In this document: one piece after another, positions 48,156 through 61,036 of the stretch
How the letters are laid out: each line of letters starts with the position of its first letter
How positions within the stretch are numbered: position 1 is the first letter of the stretch
NCBI RefSeq assembly: GCF_038008685.1
Contig: NZ_JBBOZQ010000001.1
Span: 4,216,001-4,280,000 of the forward strand
Direction: 5' to 3'
Length of the DNA: 64,000 nucleotides
DNA from: Lysinibacillus sp. FSL W8-0992
Lineage (GTDB): Bacteria; Bacillota; Bacilli; Bacillales_A; Planococcaceae
Notes under the pieces: generated by a model
Databases searched by the model: none
Told to the model about the DNA's origin: nothing
Seen by the model: only the letters and a program-made list of their open reading frames with translations
Translations under genes and position numbers: made by a program

Positions 48156-49121
48156 CTAATCTAGTCTAATTCGCGGATCTACTATACCATACAATAAATC
48201 GGCTACTAAATTCCCAAAAAGTGTTAAGAACGAAAGTAACATAGTTATCGACATCATGACCGCATAATCTCTTCTACCAACGGAATCTAAGAACAGTGCG
48301 CCTATTCCGGGATAAGTAAAGATGGTTTCTGTTATTACTGCACCACTAATTAATGTAGCGATGTCAAAACCAAGAAAAGTAATAATCGGAATAATCGAAT
48401 TTCTTAAAATATGCTTGTTGTAAATTTTTGATTCCTTTGTTCCTTTTGCTCTCGCTGTACGGACGAAATCTTTTCTGCTGTTTTCAATAATATCGTTTCG
48501 TAAAAATTGCGTATAGGAAGCCGTTCCCATTAATCCTAATACAAGTGAAGGCAATAACACATGATGAACCCTACTTAGGTAATAAGCAAACGTTCCTTCT
48601 TGAAGCCCTACGCCAACTGAGCCATTGAATGGGAACCACCCTAGTTGGAAAGAGAAAACATAAATGGCTACAATACCAGCGACAAATGATGGAATCGCTA
48701 AAGCCAAATAATTGTACGAAGCTATTAAATTATCGCCTAATGTATATGGTTTTCGCCCAGCATACATACCCATGAAAAAAGCAAAAATATACGTCAAAAT
48801 TAAAGATGTTACTGCTAAAAATAATGTATTCGGAATTCGTTGTACAATTACTTCTACTGCAGGTTTTTTATAAACTGTTGATTTACCAAAATCCCCTTGT
48901 ACAAAATTAGACATCCATCTTCCATATTGCACGATAATTGGATCATTATAGCCTAACTTCTCTCTCATTTCCTCGATGTATTGTGGGTTTGTATTTGATG
49001 GATCAATTTCTCCCGCAAATGGATCTCCTGGCATCATTTTTGCTAAGAAGAACACAACTAACGAAATAAGGAGTAACAATGGAATCATGCCGAGTAATCT
49101 TCGAAGTGTGTATTGAAGCAT
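48156..49121 (-). CDS. Peptide ABC transporter permease, OppB type (opp3)
   Basis: A 321-residue permease with N-terminus MLQYTLRRLLGMIPLLLLIS, AKMMPGDPF and coupling motif DFVRTARAKGTKESKIYNKH. The ATG at 49121 has AAGGGGA upstream; a TTG 18 bases earlier overlaps that site. A stem-loop lies between it and the binding-protein gene. Confidence 0.92.
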   Translation of the reverse strand: MLQYTLRRLLGMIPLLLLISLVVFFLAKMMPGDPFAGEIDPSNTNPQYIEEMREKLGYNDPIIVQYGRWMSNFVQGDFGKSTVYKKPAVEVIVQRIPNTLFLAVTSLILTYIFAFFMGMYAGRKPYTLGDNLIASYNYLALAIPSFVAGIVAIYVFSFQLGWFPFNGSVGVGLQEGTFAYYLSRVHHVLLPSLVLGLMGTASYTQFLRNDIIENSRKDFVRTARAKGTKESKIYNKHILRNSIIPIITFLGFDIATLISGAVITETIFTYPGIGALFLDSVGRRDYAVMMSITMLLSFLTLFGNLVADLLYGIVDPRIRLD

Positions 49122-49147
49122 GTGACGTCCCCTTATCAATTATAATT

Positions 49148-49185
49148 TACTACTACCAGGCTCCTAAAAGAGCCCGATAGTAGTA
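49148..49185 (-). promoter_or_regulatory. Intercistronic stem-loop between the opp3 binding-protein and permease genes
   Basis: Sixteen-base arms with two wobble or mismatched pairs (TACTACTA..GGCTC) enclose six bases. There is no T run on the minus strand, so mRNA stabilisation of the binding-protein message is more likely than termination. Confidence 0.55.
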
Positions 49186-49214
49186 GGTTTCTCAGCCTTT
49201 TTTAGGCATTAAAC

Positions 49215-50948
49215 TTACTCGACAATATGCCATTTATAAACGTCTGTTTGGAAACCAACAGCGTTAATATGAACACCTTGTAGTCGGTTGTTAATACCAT
49301 ATAGATCTAGGTTTTCCCATAAAGGAAGTGCTGGTAATTGTTCGTTGAAGTATTTTTGCCAATCAACATAAACTTTTTTACGGTAGTCTTTATCAAATGC
49401 AGCTTCACTTAACGCTTCTTTTAATAATTTGTCGTTTTCCTCATCTACATAACGACCGTAGTTCCATTCTGCATCATTTGCCCATAGGCCAGATGGATCT
49501 GGATCAGAGCCCATACTCCAAGAACCGAAGAATGCCTCTAATGCAGCGTCATCATTATCTTTCATCTCGTTGTACAAGTTAAACTCAACTAAGCTACCTG
49601 TTGCTAATTCAGTTTTTACGCCAATATCATTCCAAGATTGGATGATTGCTTGTGAACGACCTTCAAATGCCGCTGGTCCTGCATAGTGTCCAAATGAAAT
49701 TTTAAATGGTTGGCCTTGTGGATCTTCAACAAATCCATCGCCATCTTTATCAACATAGCCTGCTGTTTTTAACAGTTCTTTCGCTTTATCTACATTAAAG
49801 TCATATGCATTTAAATCTGAAGCATCTGCAGCAGTCCAGAAAGTAACTGGAATAACTGTATTCGCAACTTCAGCTTTTCCTTCTAAGAAAGCATCGATCA
49901 TTGCTGGACGGTTAAGAGCATATAATAGTGCCTGACGTAATTCTTTTGAATTGAATTTATCAAAATCTGCTACATTTTTAAGTGTAGCTTTATCACGATG
50001 ACCAAAACGAAGCCCGATATAAGAATAGCCTACACCAGTCGTTTCTTCGATACGTACATTGCTTAATGCTGAAAGCTCTTTCACAGATTGTGGTCTAATA
50101 TCCATGATGTCGATTTCTCCGTTTTGGAACGCACCCGCAGCTAATGATGGGTCAATTACTTTTACAATTACACCATCAAGCGTTGGTTTCCCTTTCCAGT
50201 AATCATCAAAACGCTCTAATTCAGAATATTCGCCGTCAACAACTTTTTTCACCTTAAACGGTCCATTGCCTACAGGCGTTTCACGCACTTGCTTCGATTC
50301 ACTTAAATCTTTTACTGCAATGCCTTCATAATGTTTCTTCGGCATTGGGAATTGCCAAATACTTTCTAGATTATTAATTTTTACTTCTTTAAATGTAACT
50401 TTAATCGTGTAAGGGTCAACAACTTCAATTCCTGAAATTTTATCTGCTTTACCTGCTTTTTTATCTTCTGCCCCTTTTACACCTTCAACATAATTAAAAC
50501 GAGGGCCATCATAATCAGGATCTGCTAAAGTTTCTAAAGCGAATACCCAGTCTTCACCTGTTAATTCCTCACCATTATGCCATTTCACACCTTTTTCAAA
50601 GTTGAATGTATACGTTAATTTATCTTCACTAATATCCCATTTTGCAAGGTTTGGTATATATTCTAACTCATCATTTACATCATAAATACCATCCATCATG
50701 AAGCCTTGGATATAGCTATCTACAATACTTCCTGCAAAGGCAGGGTCAAATACGCCCTCTGGTGCTTGGTCTGTACCGAATGTTACAACGCCACCTGCTT
50801 TAGCATCAGTAGTTGTCGTTACTGGTTTTTCTGTATCCTTTCCTGTATCTTTGTCGTCAGTTTTCGATGAATCATTATTACATGCTGCTAGGAACAATGC
50901 CATGACGAGCATTAGTAAAAGTGACCATAATGTTTTAGTCTTTTTCAT
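49215..50948 (-). CDS. Peptide ABC transporter substrate-binding lipoprotein (opp3)
   Basis: A 577-residue SBP family 5 lipoprotein with signal peptide ending LAAC (Cys23) and an Asp/Lys/Thr linker. SKELRQALLYALNRPAMIDAFL and KAKELLKTAGYVDKDGDGF are family blocks. It resembles the opp2 binding protein in length and motifs, so the two operons are probably related by duplication. GGGGGGAAA precedes the ATG. Confidence 0.92.
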   Translation of the reverse strand: MKKTKTLWSLLLMLVMALFLAACNNDSSKTDDKDTGKDTEKPVTTTTDAKAGGVVTFGTDQAPEGVFDPAFAGSIVDSYIQGFMMDGIYDVNDELEYIPNLAKWDISEDKLTYTFNFEKGVKWHNGEELTGEDWVFALETLADPDYDGPRFNYVEGVKGAEDKKAGKADKISGIEVVDPYTIKVTFKEVKINNLESIWQFPMPKKHYEGIAVKDLSESKQVRETPVGNGPFKVKKVVDGEYSELERFDDYWKGKPTLDGVIVKVIDPSLAAGAFQNGEIDIMDIRPQSVKELSALSNVRIEETTGVGYSYIGLRFGHRDKATLKNVADFDKFNSKELRQALLYALNRPAMIDAFLEGKAEVANTVIPVTFWTAADASDLNAYDFNVDKAKELLKTAGYVDKDGDGFVEDPQGQPFKISFGHYAGPAAFEGRSQAIIQSWNDIGVKTELATGSLVEFNLYNEMKDNDDAALEAFFGSWSMGSDPDPSGLWANDAEWNYGRYVDEENDKLLKEALSEAAFDKDYRKKVYVDWQKYFNEQLPALPLWENLDLYGINNRLQGVHINAVGFQTDVYKWHIVE

Positions 50949-51010
50949 TTTTTTCCCCCCGTTAATTTTTTATTTTGAAAAGCATTTTTTCCTTTTTTTT
51001 CTTGCCATAT

Positions 51011-52000
51011 TTAATATAAGTGGCAAGCAACTTTATGATCTGGCTTCACCTCCTTTAATACTGGTTTAGTTAAGGAACATTCCATCATAGCCTTCGGGCA
51101 CCTTGGATGGAATGGGCATCCTTGCGGAGGATTAGCTGGGCTCGGTACATCGCCCTGTAAAACAATGCGATTGCTTTTTTTCCGAGGATCTGGCACGGGT
51201 ATTGCTGAAATGAGTGCTTGTGTATATGGATGCAATGGCTCGTCATATATGCTTACCTTGTTTGCAATTTCAACAATATTGCCTAAATACATAACGCCAA
51301 TGCGGTCACTCATATGTTTTACAACACTTAAGTCGTGCGCAATAAATAAAAAGGTTAAATCAAACTCATCTTGCAATTCTTTTAGTAGATTTAAAACTTG
51401 TGATTGCACGGAAACATCTAAGGCAGAAACGGGTTCATCGGCAATTATTAGCTTCGGTTTAAGGGCTAGTGCTCTTGCAATACCAATTCGTTGACGTTGA
51501 CCACCTGAAAATTCATGGGCATATTTATAATATGCGTCCTTAGGTAACCCTACTTTTCTTAATAATTCAATGACTTCTTCTTTTAAAGAATTCAGTGATT
51601 TATTATGAAAATTCATAATAGGCTCAGCTACGATACTGCCTACCATCTGCATTGGATTTAATGATGCATAAGGATCTTGGAATACCATCTGGATATCTTT
51701 TCTTATTTCTCTTAATGATTTGCCTTGTATTTTCGTAATATCCTTTCCATCAAACACGATTTGTCCTTCTGTAGAATCTAACAATCTAATAATCGTACGG
51801 CCTGTTGTTGATTTTCCGCATCCTGACTCACCAACTAAGCCCAATGTTTCACCATTTTTGATAGAAAATGAAATATTGTCTACAGCCTTCACTTGTCCGA
51901 CTGTTTTTTTAAGAAATCCACCTTTAATAGGGTAATAGGTTTTTAAGTTGTTCACTTCGAGCAAAGTTTCTTTTTGTTGTTTGATTGTCGTATCAGTCAT
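51011..52000 (-). CDS. Peptide ABC transporter ATPase, OppF type (opp3)
   Basis: A 329-residue ATPase with Walker [28 protein letters not shown], Walker B LIIADEPVS and AHDLS. The C-terminal motif GCPFHPRCPKAMMEC is intact, unlike in opp1. It starts nine bases after the OppD-type gene. Confidence 0.93.
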   Translation of the reverse strand: MTDTTIKQQKETLLEVNNLKTYYPIKGGFLKKTVGQVKAVDNISFSIKNGETLGLVGESGCGKSTTGRTIIRLLDSTEGQIVFDGKDITKIQGKSLREIRKDIQMVFQDPYASLNPMQMVGSIVAEPIMNFHNKSLNSLKEEVIELLRKVGLPKDAYYKYAHEFSGGQRQRIGIARALALKPKLIIADEPVSALDVSVQSQVLNLLKELQDEFDLTFLFIAHDLSVVKHMSDRIGVMYLGNIVEIANKVSIYDEPLHPYTQALISAIPVPDPRKKSNRIVLQGDVPSPANPPQGCPFHPRCPKAMMECSLTKPVLKEVKPDHKVACHLY

Positions 52001-52009
52001 GTTGTTACC

Positions 52010-53008
52010 TCACACCTTCTCTAGGATAGAACCTTCATATAGTAAGCATGAAACCTCATGGCCATCGCCGATTTGAACTAGCTGAGGAGTTACCGTACTA
52101 CACTCGGGTTTCACCGACGGGCATCTATCTGCAAATCGACAGCCGACTGTCGGCATATTTTTTAAAGATGGCACAATGCCTTGAATTGTCGTTAGCTCAC
52201 TAACTTCGATATCAATGCGTGGGATGGATGCCATTAATAGCTTCGTATAAGGATGCTTTGGATTATAGAATAGATTGTCCACATTCGTGCGCTCTACAAT
52301 TTTCCCAGCATACATAATGATGACTTCATCACACATTTCTGCCACTACACCTAAATCATGCGTAATCAATATAATGGACATATCATTTTCCGCTTGAATT
52401 TTTTTCAGCAATTCAAGTATTTGTGCTTGTACAGTTACATCTAGTGCAGTAGTAGGTTCATCAGCAATTAAAAGCTTTGGATGACAAGCGATGGCAATCG
52501 CAATCATGACCCTTTGTCGCATCCCCCCTGATAGTTGATGTGGATATTCGTCGACAATTTTATCTGGTCTTGGTATGCCTACACTCTTTAATAATTCAAT
52601 TGACTGCTGTCTTGCATCAGTTTTCGAGATTGGTAGATGGTTTAATAAAATCTCTTCAATCTGATTGCCAATTGTAAATACAGGGTTTAAAGATGTCATA
52701 GGCTCTTGAAAGATCATACTAATATCTTTTCCTCGTATTTTATTCATCTCATCACTTTTGTAGCCCTCAATACTTTTGCCTTGGAACTTTATTTCTCCGC
52801 CAGTAACTTTGCCAATCCCTTGAGGAAGTAGCTGCATGATCGACAGTGACATAACACTTTTTCCACAACCAGATTCCCCTACAATACCTACAATTTGGCC
52901 GGGCTTAACGGAAAACGAAACGTTATCCACCGCGTGATATATATCTCCGTCTATATCAAAACCAGTTTTAAGGTTTTTCACTTCAAGCATTAAATTCATT
53001 GCAATCAT
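52010..53008 (-). CDS. Peptide ABC transporter ATPase, OppD type (opp3)
   Basis: A 332-residue ATPase with Walker [28 protein letters not shown], Walker B LLIADEPT, THDLG and the complete C-terminal GCRFADRCPSVKPEC motif. The start is uncertain: ATG at 53008 lies close to AAAAGGTG, and ATG at 52999 (MNLMLEVKNL) is also possible. First gene of opp3. Confidence 0.92.
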   Translation of the reverse strand: MIAMNLMLEVKNLKTGFDIDGDIYHAVDNVSFSVKPGQIVGIVGESGCGKSVMSLSIMQLLPQGIGKVTGGEIKFQGKSIEGYKSDEMNKIRGKDISMIFQEPMTSLNPVFTIGNQIEEILLNHLPISKTDARQQSIELLKSVGIPRPDKIVDEYPHQLSGGMRQRVMIAIAIACHPKLLIADEPTTALDVTVQAQILELLKKIQAENDMSIILITHDLGVVAEMCDEVIIMYAGKIVERTNVDNLFYNPKHPYTKLLMASIPRIDIEVSELTTIQGIVPSLKNMPTVGCRFADRCPSVKPECSTVTPQLVQIGDGHEVSCLLYEGSILEKV

Positions 53009-53231
53009 CACACCTTTTTGTATTTTTTCTAAATAGAAATATGTAGTAAAAACTTACGATGACAATCTTTTCTGATTCAATATTCAGAAAAAAGGATTCA
53101 AAATTGATTAAACTTATTTCAATATCATTTCTACTCAAATATTTATTAGTTTTTATATAATTCTAATTAAAAACAAATTAATTAATTTTTTACAGTAGAA
53201 ACAAAAAAATCATCTAACTATATACTTATGG

Positions 53232-53246
53232 AATTATCTGAAAATT
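53232..53246. promoter_or_regulatory. CodY box in the opp3 leader
   Basis: AATTATCTGAAAATT matches the CodY consensus AATTTTCWGAAAATT at 14 of 15 positions. It lies about 15 bases downstream of the predicted -10 of opp3, the same arrangement as in opp2. CodY would repress the transporter during amino-acid sufficiency. Confidence 0.75.
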
Positions 53247-53260
53247 ATTCATATTGCTAT

Positions 53261-53288
53261 TTTATATAGAAATAACGCATTTAATCAA
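53261..53288 (-). promoter_or_regulatory. Candidate promoter of the opp3 operon
   Basis: On the minus strand TTGATT (53283-53288) and TATAAA (53261-53266) are 16 bases apart, with a CodY box just downstream and the first ATG about 250 bases away. Confidence 0.6.
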
Positions 53289-53655
53289 GAGTTTTTTTCC
53301 AACTCTCATAATGTTATATACATAATAAACCATACAACTATTACAAAAAATTATATAATTTTTCTATTCTTTTTAAACATCCATTTGCTTCCCTTCTTAT
53401 TTTTTCTATTATCCATCAATTATTTATTATTTAAATATACTAATATTCTAAACTGTATTTCATGCTCTTCTCTCTTAATTCATTCTTTTATTTGGTAAAC
53501 TTGAAGATTATAGGAACAATTCGATATTTCTGTTTATTTTAAATATTCAATAATTATTTTTATATAATTTTTCGGTTTAAAGTATTAACAACAAAAAGCA
53601 CTTTTTGCTACAGTAAAAAACTATTTTTTTATAAATTTTTCTAAACGTACATCTT

Positions 53656-53699
53656 TATAAAAAAAAAACGATCACTGGCTAATTTACCCGTGATCGTTT
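53656..53699 (-). terminator. Terminator of the pyr operon
   Basis: AAACGATCAC and its complement form a ten-base stem with a 14-base loop, followed on the minus strand by at least eight T residues, just past the pyrE stop codon. Confidence 0.9.
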
Positions 53700-53726
53700 A
53701 TTATTCGTTTTTCTGATTTATTAAAC

Positions 53727-54356
53727 TTATAATGTTCCAGCTTTAAGTTTTGCATGCCAGTCTTTTAAAAATGGAATATCTTCTTCTTTAATCGCACCTG
53801 ATTCGTTTGCTGCTTCAATTAGAAAATCAAAGTTAGTTAAAGATACATATTGAATGCCCGCTTCTTCAAACGCTTGCTCAGCGCGTGGCAAATTATAAGT
53901 GTAGACACAAACAACACCTAGTACTTCACACCCCGCTGCACGCAAAGCTTCTACTGCTGTAATGGAAGAACCACCTGTTGACACAATATCTTCTACTACA
54001 ACAACTTTTTGGCCTGCTGCGTATTTTCCTTCAATTTGATTTCCACGACCATGCTCTTTTGCTTTTGAACGCACGTACACCATTGGTAAGTCTAAAATAT
54101 CGCTTACCCATGCAGCATGTGGAATACCTGCTGTAGCAGTACCAGCTACAATTTCTGTACCTTCGAAATTTTCCTTAATAATTTTCGCTAAGCCGTTTGC
54201 CAATTGCTTACGGATCACTGGATCTGAAATAGTTAAGCGTGTATCACAGTATATCGGCGATTGAATGCCCGATGCCCATGTGAAAAGATCTGTTGGATTT
54301 AATTCGACTGCGCCAACCTTTAGCATAGCGTGTGCGATTTCGTTTTGTAATGTCAT
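53727..54356 (-). CDS. pyrE: Orotate phosphoribosyltransferase
   Basis: A 209-residue enzyme making OMP from orotate and PRPP. The PRPP-binding motif VVVVEDIVSTGGSS is intact, and YVRSKAKEHGRGNQIEG is the flexible catalytic loop. The ATG at 54356 follows GGGAGG; the upstream in-frame ATG is part of that site. It overlaps pyrF by four bases. Last gene of the pyr operon. Confidence 0.97.
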   Translation of the reverse strand: MTLQNEIAHAMLKVGAVELNPTDLFTWASGIQSPIYCDTRLTISDPVIRKQLANGLAKIIKENFEGTEIVAGTATAGIPHAAWVSDILDLPMVYVRSKAKEHGRGNQIEGKYAAGQKVVVVEDIVSTGGSSITAVEALRAAGCEVLGVVCVYTYNLPRAEQAFEEAGIQYVSLTNFDFLIEAANESGAIKEEDIPFLKDWHAKLKAGTL

Positions 54357-55062
54357 TTTGTTGCCTCCCATAATTCACTTACGATTTTATATGCTGCTAC
54401 TGGATCTTGGGCACCTGTTACGGCACGCCCTACTACGATTAATGAAGATCCATCACGTTTTGCACCATCTGGCGTAGCGATGCGTTTTTGGTCGTGTGCA
54501 TCACCACCAGCTAAACGGATACCTGGTGTGACGCGTAAGAAGTTCTCACCGCACACTTCGGCGATTGCCTGTGCTTCATGAACTGAGCAGACAACACCAT
54601 TTAAGCCCGCTTGTTTTGTTAAGCTAGCATAATGTAGTACAGATTCTTGTAATGTTAACGCAATTTTTTGCTCTGCTTGCATTTGCGCTTCCGTAGTAGA
54701 TGTTAGTTGTGTCACAGCAATCAATGCTGCACGTTCTCGACCTGCTGGTGTACCCGCTTCTAGTCCTTCGAGTGCAGCTTCCATCATTGGACGCCCACCT
54801 GCAGCATGTACATTGACTAAATCTACTCCTAATTTTGCTAAGCCCTTCATCGCAGAGCCAACAGTATTTGGAATATCATGTAGCTTTAAATCTAGGAAAA
54901 TATCGTGCCCTAAATCCTTCACTTTACGTACAATATCAGGACCTTCCTGCATATAAAGCTCCATACCAATTTTTACGAAAAGAGGCTCTTGAAAATGTGC
55001 TAAAAACTTGAAAACTTCCGCTTCACCTGGGAAATCAAGTGCTAGTATTGGTTTTGTATTCA

Positions 55063-55063
<1 letters not shown>
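54353..55063 (-). CDS. pyrF: Orotidine 5'-phosphate decarboxylase
   Basis: A 236-residue TIM-barrel enzyme converting OMP to UMP. The catalytic Lys-Asp network lies in DLKLHDIPNTV, with FVKIGMELY at the N-terminal side. It overlaps pyrD by one base and pyrE by four. Confidence 0.97.
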
Positions 55064-56744
<1,681 letters not shown>

Positions 56745-56745
56745 A

Positions 56746-59700
56746 TTAATGTACTACCTCCGCTTTCGGCATTTGTTCTGCTGTAAATGTCATTGATTCA
56801 ATTACACGAAGCATTGCTTCTGCTGTATCTAATGACGTTAAGCAAGGTACACCATTTTCTACAGACTCACGACGAATTCGGAATCCATCACGAGCTGGTT
56901 GCTTGCCTTTTGTTAATGTGTTGACTACTAACTGAGCTTCACCATTTTGAATTAAGTCTAGTAACGTTTGTCCTTTTGCACCGATTTTACCTACTACATC
57001 TGTACGAACGCCAGCTGCTTCAAATGCTTGTGCTGTACCTTCTGTCGCTACAATGCGGTAGCCAACTGTTGAAAAACGTTTTGCAAGTGCAATTGCTTCT
57101 TCTTTATCCTTGTCAGATACAGTGAATAATACTGTGCCTTCTGTACGAATTTCCATGCCAGCTGCAACTAAGCCTTTGTAAAGGGCTTTTTCTAATGTTG
57201 CATCTTTACCCATTACTTCCCCTGTTGATTTCATTTCAGGTCCTAATGTGATGTCCACACGGCGTAATTTTGCGAATGAGAATACTGGTACTTTAACAAA
57301 CACACCTTTTTGCTCTGCCGCTAAGCCAGTTGGATAGCCTTGCTCTACGATTGATTTACCAAGAATCGCTTTCGTTGCAATGTTAGCCATTGGAATGTTC
57401 GTAATTTTACTTAAGAACGGTACTGTACGAGATGAGCGAGGGTTTACCTCAATCACATACACTTCACCTTGTGAAATTACATATTGGATGTTCATTAAGC
57501 CGATGATGCCAAGTCCTTTTGCTAGACGAGTCGTGTAATCGACTAAAGTATCTTTTTGCGCTTGTGTTAATTTTTGTGGTGGGTATACAGAAATCGAGTC
57601 ACCAGAGTGTACCCCTGCACGTTCGATATGCTCCATAATACCTGGGATTAATACATTTTCACCGTCACAAATCGCATCTACCTCAATTTCTTGACCCGTT
57701 AAGTAACGGTCAACTAAAACTGGGTGGTCAGGTGAAGCCTCAACAGCATTCTCCATATAATGTTGTAATTCTTCTTCGTTATAAACAATTTCCATTGCAC
57801 GTCCACCAAGTACATATGAAGGGCGTACTAGCACTGGGAAGCCTAAGCGTTTACCAATCACAAGCGCTTCTTCTGTTGATACTGCTGTTTCACCTGGAGG
57901 CTGTGGAATGTCTAATGCATGTAAAGCTTGTTCAAATTTATCACGATTTTCAGCACGATCGATGTCTTCTAGCGATGTACCTAAAATTTTCACACCATTT
58001 GCAGCTATTTTATCAGCTAAGTTTATAGCTGTTTGACCGCCAAATTGTACAACTACGCCAATTGGTTGTTCTAAATCGATAATGTGCATTACGTCTTCAA
58101 TCGTTAATGGCTCGAAGTATAACTTATCTGAAATCGAGAAGTCTGTTGATACTGTTTCTGGGTTTGAGTTAATAATAATTGCTTCATAGCCTGCTTCTTG
58201 GATAGCCCAAACTGAGTGCACTGTAGCGTAATCGAACTCTACCCCTTGACCGATACGGATTGGACCTGAGCCTAATACGATAACAGATGGTTTTTCAGAC
58301 TTGATTGATTCATTTTCTTCCTCATAAGTGCCGTAGAAATAAGGTGTTTCTGATTCGAACTCTGCTGCACATGTGTCCACCATTTTATAGACAGGGATAA
58401 TACCGTTTTCTTTACGGTATGCATAGATTGCTTCTGGCGTTGTATCCCAAAGCTCAGCAATTTTTTTATCTGCAAAGCCTAGACGTTTTGCAGTACGTAA
58501 TACTTCTTTATCGTTTTTATGGTCAGCAAGTGTTTGCTCCATATCTACAATGTTTTTGAATTTATTTAAGAAGAATAAGTCGATTGCAGACCATTCATGA
58601 ATTTGTTCGATTGTTACACCACGACGCAATGCTTCTCCGATGAAGAATAAGCGTTCATCGCCTGCTTTACGGATACGTTTTTCAATCCAAGAATCAGAGT
58701 TATCTTCAGCATGTTTCAACTCTAGATGAACTTGACCTGTTTCAAGAGAACGGACAGCTTTTAGCATTGCTTCCTCGAACGTACGACCAAGCGCCATAAC
58801 TTCCCCAGTAGCCTTCATTTGTGTGCCTAGGTTACGTTTTGCAGATTCGAATTTATCGAATGGCCAGCGTGGAATTTTTGCTACGATATAGTCTAGTGCT
58901 GGCTCAAAGCAAGCATACGTTGAACCTGTCACTGGATTTTTTATTTCATCTAACGTTAAGCCTACTGCAATTTTTGCTGCCAGTTTCGCGATTGGGTAAC
59001 CCGTTGCTTTTGATGCTAATGCAGATGAACGAGATACACGTGGGTTTACTTCGATTACATAGTAGTTGAAGCTATATGGATCAAGGGCTAACTGTACGTT
59101 ACAGCCACCTTCAATTTTTAGTGCACGAATAATATCTAATGAGATATTACGTAACATTTGGTTTTCGCGGTCAGAAAGTGTTTGTGTTGGTGCTACTACG
59201 ATTGAGTCACCTGTATGAATACCTACTGGATCGACATTTTCCATGTTACAAACAACGATCGCATTGTCAGCTGCATCACGCATTACTTCATATTCAATCT
59301 CTTTCAAGCCAGCGATTGATTTTTCAAGTAAACATTGTGTAACTGGCGAATATTTTAAACCTGATGTGACGATTTCCTCTAGGTCTTGGTCGTTATAACA
59401 AATACCGCCGCCTGTACCACCAAGTGTGAATGCAGGACGTACGATTACTGGGTAACCGATTTTTGCGACAAATTTTTTCGCTTCATCTAAGTTATGAATA
59501 ATGTCTGATTCCGGTACTGGTGCACCTAGTTCGTACATTAAGTTCCGGAATAAATCACGGTCTTCTGCTTTATGGATAGCATCTAGTTTTGTACCAAGAA
59601 TTTCGATATTTAGTTCATTTAAAATACCTGAGTTGTCTAACTCGATTGCCATATTTAAACCTGTTTGACCACCTAGTGTTGGTAGGATTGCATCTGGACG

Positions 59701-59943
59701 TTCTTTACGTAAAATGCGTGATACAAATTCAAGTGTGATTGGCTCAATGTAAACTTTGTCTGCAATTTCAGTATCTGTCATAATTGTTGCAGGGTTTGAG
59801 TTTATTAAAATAACGCGGTAGCCTTCTTCTTTTAATGAAAGACAAGCTTGTGTTCCTGCATAGTCAAATTCTGCTGCTTGTCCGATGACGATTGGGCCAG
59901 ACCCGATTACTAAAATAGTTTCTATATCTGTACGTTTAGGCAT
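56746..59943 (-). CDS. carB: Carbamoyl-phosphate synthase large subunit
   Basis: A 1065-residue enzyme with two tandem ATP-grasp halves (each with GSGPIxIGQxxEFDYA and the LGGTGGGI or LGGRAMEI loops), an oligomerisation region and a C-terminal MGS-like allosteric domain (about 930-1065). It makes carbamoyl phosphate from ammonia tunnelled from CarA, bicarbonate and 2 ATP. In the pyr operon it corresponds to the pyrimidine-regulated enzyme (pyrAB). It overlaps carA by eight bases. Confidence 0.98.
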   Translation of the reverse strand: MPKRTDIETILVIGSGPIVIGQAAEFDYAGTQACLSLKEEGYRVILINSNPATIMTDTEIADKVYIEPITLEFVSRILRKERPDAILPTLGGQTGLNMAIELDNSGILNELNIEILGTKLDAIHKAEDRDLFRNLMYELGAPVPESDIIHNLDEAKKFVAKIGYPVIVRPAFTLGGTGGGICYNDQDLEEIVTSGLKYSPVTQCLLEKSIAGLKEIEYEVMRDAADNAIVVCNMENVDPVGIHTGDSIVVAPTQTLSDRENQMLRNISLDIIRALKIEGGCNVQLALDPYSFNYYVIEVNPRVSRSSALASKATGYPIAKLAAKIAVGLTLDEIKNPVTGSTYACFEPALDYIVAKIPRWPFDKFESAKRNLGTQMKATGEVMALGRTFEEAMLKAVRSLETGQVHLELKHAEDNSDSWIEKRIRKAGDERLFFIGEALRRGVTIEQIHEWSAIDLFFLNKFKNIVDMEQTLADHKNDKEVLRTAKRLGFADKKIAELWDTTPEAIYAYRKENGIIPVYKMVDTCAAEFESETPYFYGTYEEENESIKSEKPSVIVLGSGPIRIGQGVEFDYATVHSVWAIQEAGYEAIIINSNPETVSTDFSISDKLYFEPLTIEDVMHIIDLEQPIGVVVQFGGQTAINLADKIAANGVKILGTSLEDIDRAENRDKFEQALHALDIPQPPGETAVSTEEALVIGKRLGFPVLVRPSYVLGGRAMEIVYNEEELQHYMENAVEASPDHPVLVDRYLTGQEIEVDAICDGENVLIPGIMEHIERAGVHSGDSISVYPPQKLTQAQKDTLVDYTTRLAKGLGIIGLMNIQYVISQGEVYVIEVNPRSSRTVPFLSKITNIPMANIATKAILGKSIVEQGYPTGLAAEQKGVFVKVPVFSFAKLRRVDITLGPEMKSTGEVMGKDATLEKALYKGLVAAGMEIRTEGTVLFTVSDKDKEEAIALAKRFSTVGYRIVATEGTAQAFEAAGVRTDVVGKIGAKGQTLLDLIQNGEAQLVVNTLTKGKQPARDGFRIRRESVENGVPCLTSLDTAEAMLRVIESMTFTAEQMPKAEVVH

Positions 59944-61036
59944 GTTGTTTCCCCTTCCCTGCTTCTACTTCCATCATTTCAATGAATTCATCAAATAAGT
60001 GGTTTGAATCTTCTGGTCCTGGTGATGCTTCTGGGTGATATTGTACTGTGAAAATCGGATATTTCTTATGACGTACACCTTCACAAGTACCATCATTTAA
60101 TGCGACATGTGTTAATTCTAAATCTGTATCTTTTAATGACTCAATATCGATTGCATAGCCATGGTTTTGAGATGTTATGTCTGTACGACCTGTGCGTAAA
60201 TCTTTTACCGGGTGGTTACCTCCGCGGTGACCGAATGGTAATTTAAATGACTTCGCGCCACTCGCTAATGAGAAGATTTGATGACCTAAGCAAATACCGA
60301 ACATTGGCACTTTTCCGATTAAATTGCGTACCGTTTCGATACCTTCTGCAACGTCTTCAGGATTTCCTGGGCCGTTTGACAGCATAATACCATCCGGATG
60401 CCATGCTAAAATTTCTGCTGCTGGTGTGTTGTAAGGTACGACTAGTACATCACAATCACGTTTATTTAATTCACGAAGAATACCATGCTTCATACCGTAG
60501 TCAATTAATACTACTCGTTTACCACGACCTGGTGATGGATAAGCAGCCTTTGGCGTTACTTCGCGAACATGATGCGTAATCGCTGGTGTCGCTTGTAGTT
60601 TTGCGACGATTTCTTCTACATTCACTTCTTCGTCAGCCGCAGTTAAAATCGCTTTAACAGATCCTTTGCTACGAATAATGCGTGTTAATTTACGTGTATC
60701 AATCCCTTCAATCCCTGGGATATCCTTTGATGTTAAATATTCATCAACTGTTAAATCACATCTGAAGTTTGACGGTGTTTTTGCTAGTTCGCGGACTACA
60801 AATCCACGAATTGCTGGCGTGATTGATTCGAAATCATCACGGTTAATACCGTAGTTACCGATAAGTGGGTATGTTAACGTTACGATTTGTCCGTAGAATG
60901 AAGGGTCTGAAATCGTTTCTTGATATCCTGTCATCCCTGTTGTGAATACGACCTCACCTTGTGAAGCTCGCTCGCTACCGAACGCTGTGCCTGTAAATAC
61001 TGTGCCATCTTCTAAAATAAGTAAACGTTTTTTCAT
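59936..61036 (-). CDS. carA: Carbamoyl-phosphate synthase small subunit
   Basis: A 366-residue glutaminase subunit. An N-terminal CPSase domain is followed by a class I glutamine amidotransferase domain with the nucleophile in FGICLGHQ and the His-Glu pair in [13 protein letters not shown]. It overlaps pyrC by one base. Confidence 0.98.
   Translation of the reverse strand: MKKRLLILEDGTVFTGTAFGSERASQGEVVFTTGMTGYQETISDPSFYGQIVTLTYPLIGNYGINRDDFESITPAIRGFVVRELAKTPSNFRCDLTVDEYLTSKDIPGIEGIDTRKLTRIIRSKGSVKAILTAADEEVNVEEIVAKLQATPAITHHVREVTPKAAYPSPGRGKRVVLIDYGMKHGILRELNKRDCDVLVVPYNTPAAEILAWHPDGIMLSNGPGNPEDVAEGIETVRNLIGKVPMFGICLGHQIFSLASGAKSFKLPFGHRGGNHPVKDLRTGRTDITSQNHGYAIDIESLKDTDLELTHVALNDGTCEGVRHKKYPIFTVQYHPEASPGPEDSNHLFDEFIEMMEVEAGKGKQHA

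Larger units (their letters stand above)
53009..53655. other. AT-rich region upstream of opp3
   Basis: About 650 bases with no supported gene. It contains the opp3 promoter and CodY-like box (listed separately). The distal part toward pyrE is long A/T tracts with no structure I can interpret. Confidence 0.5.
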
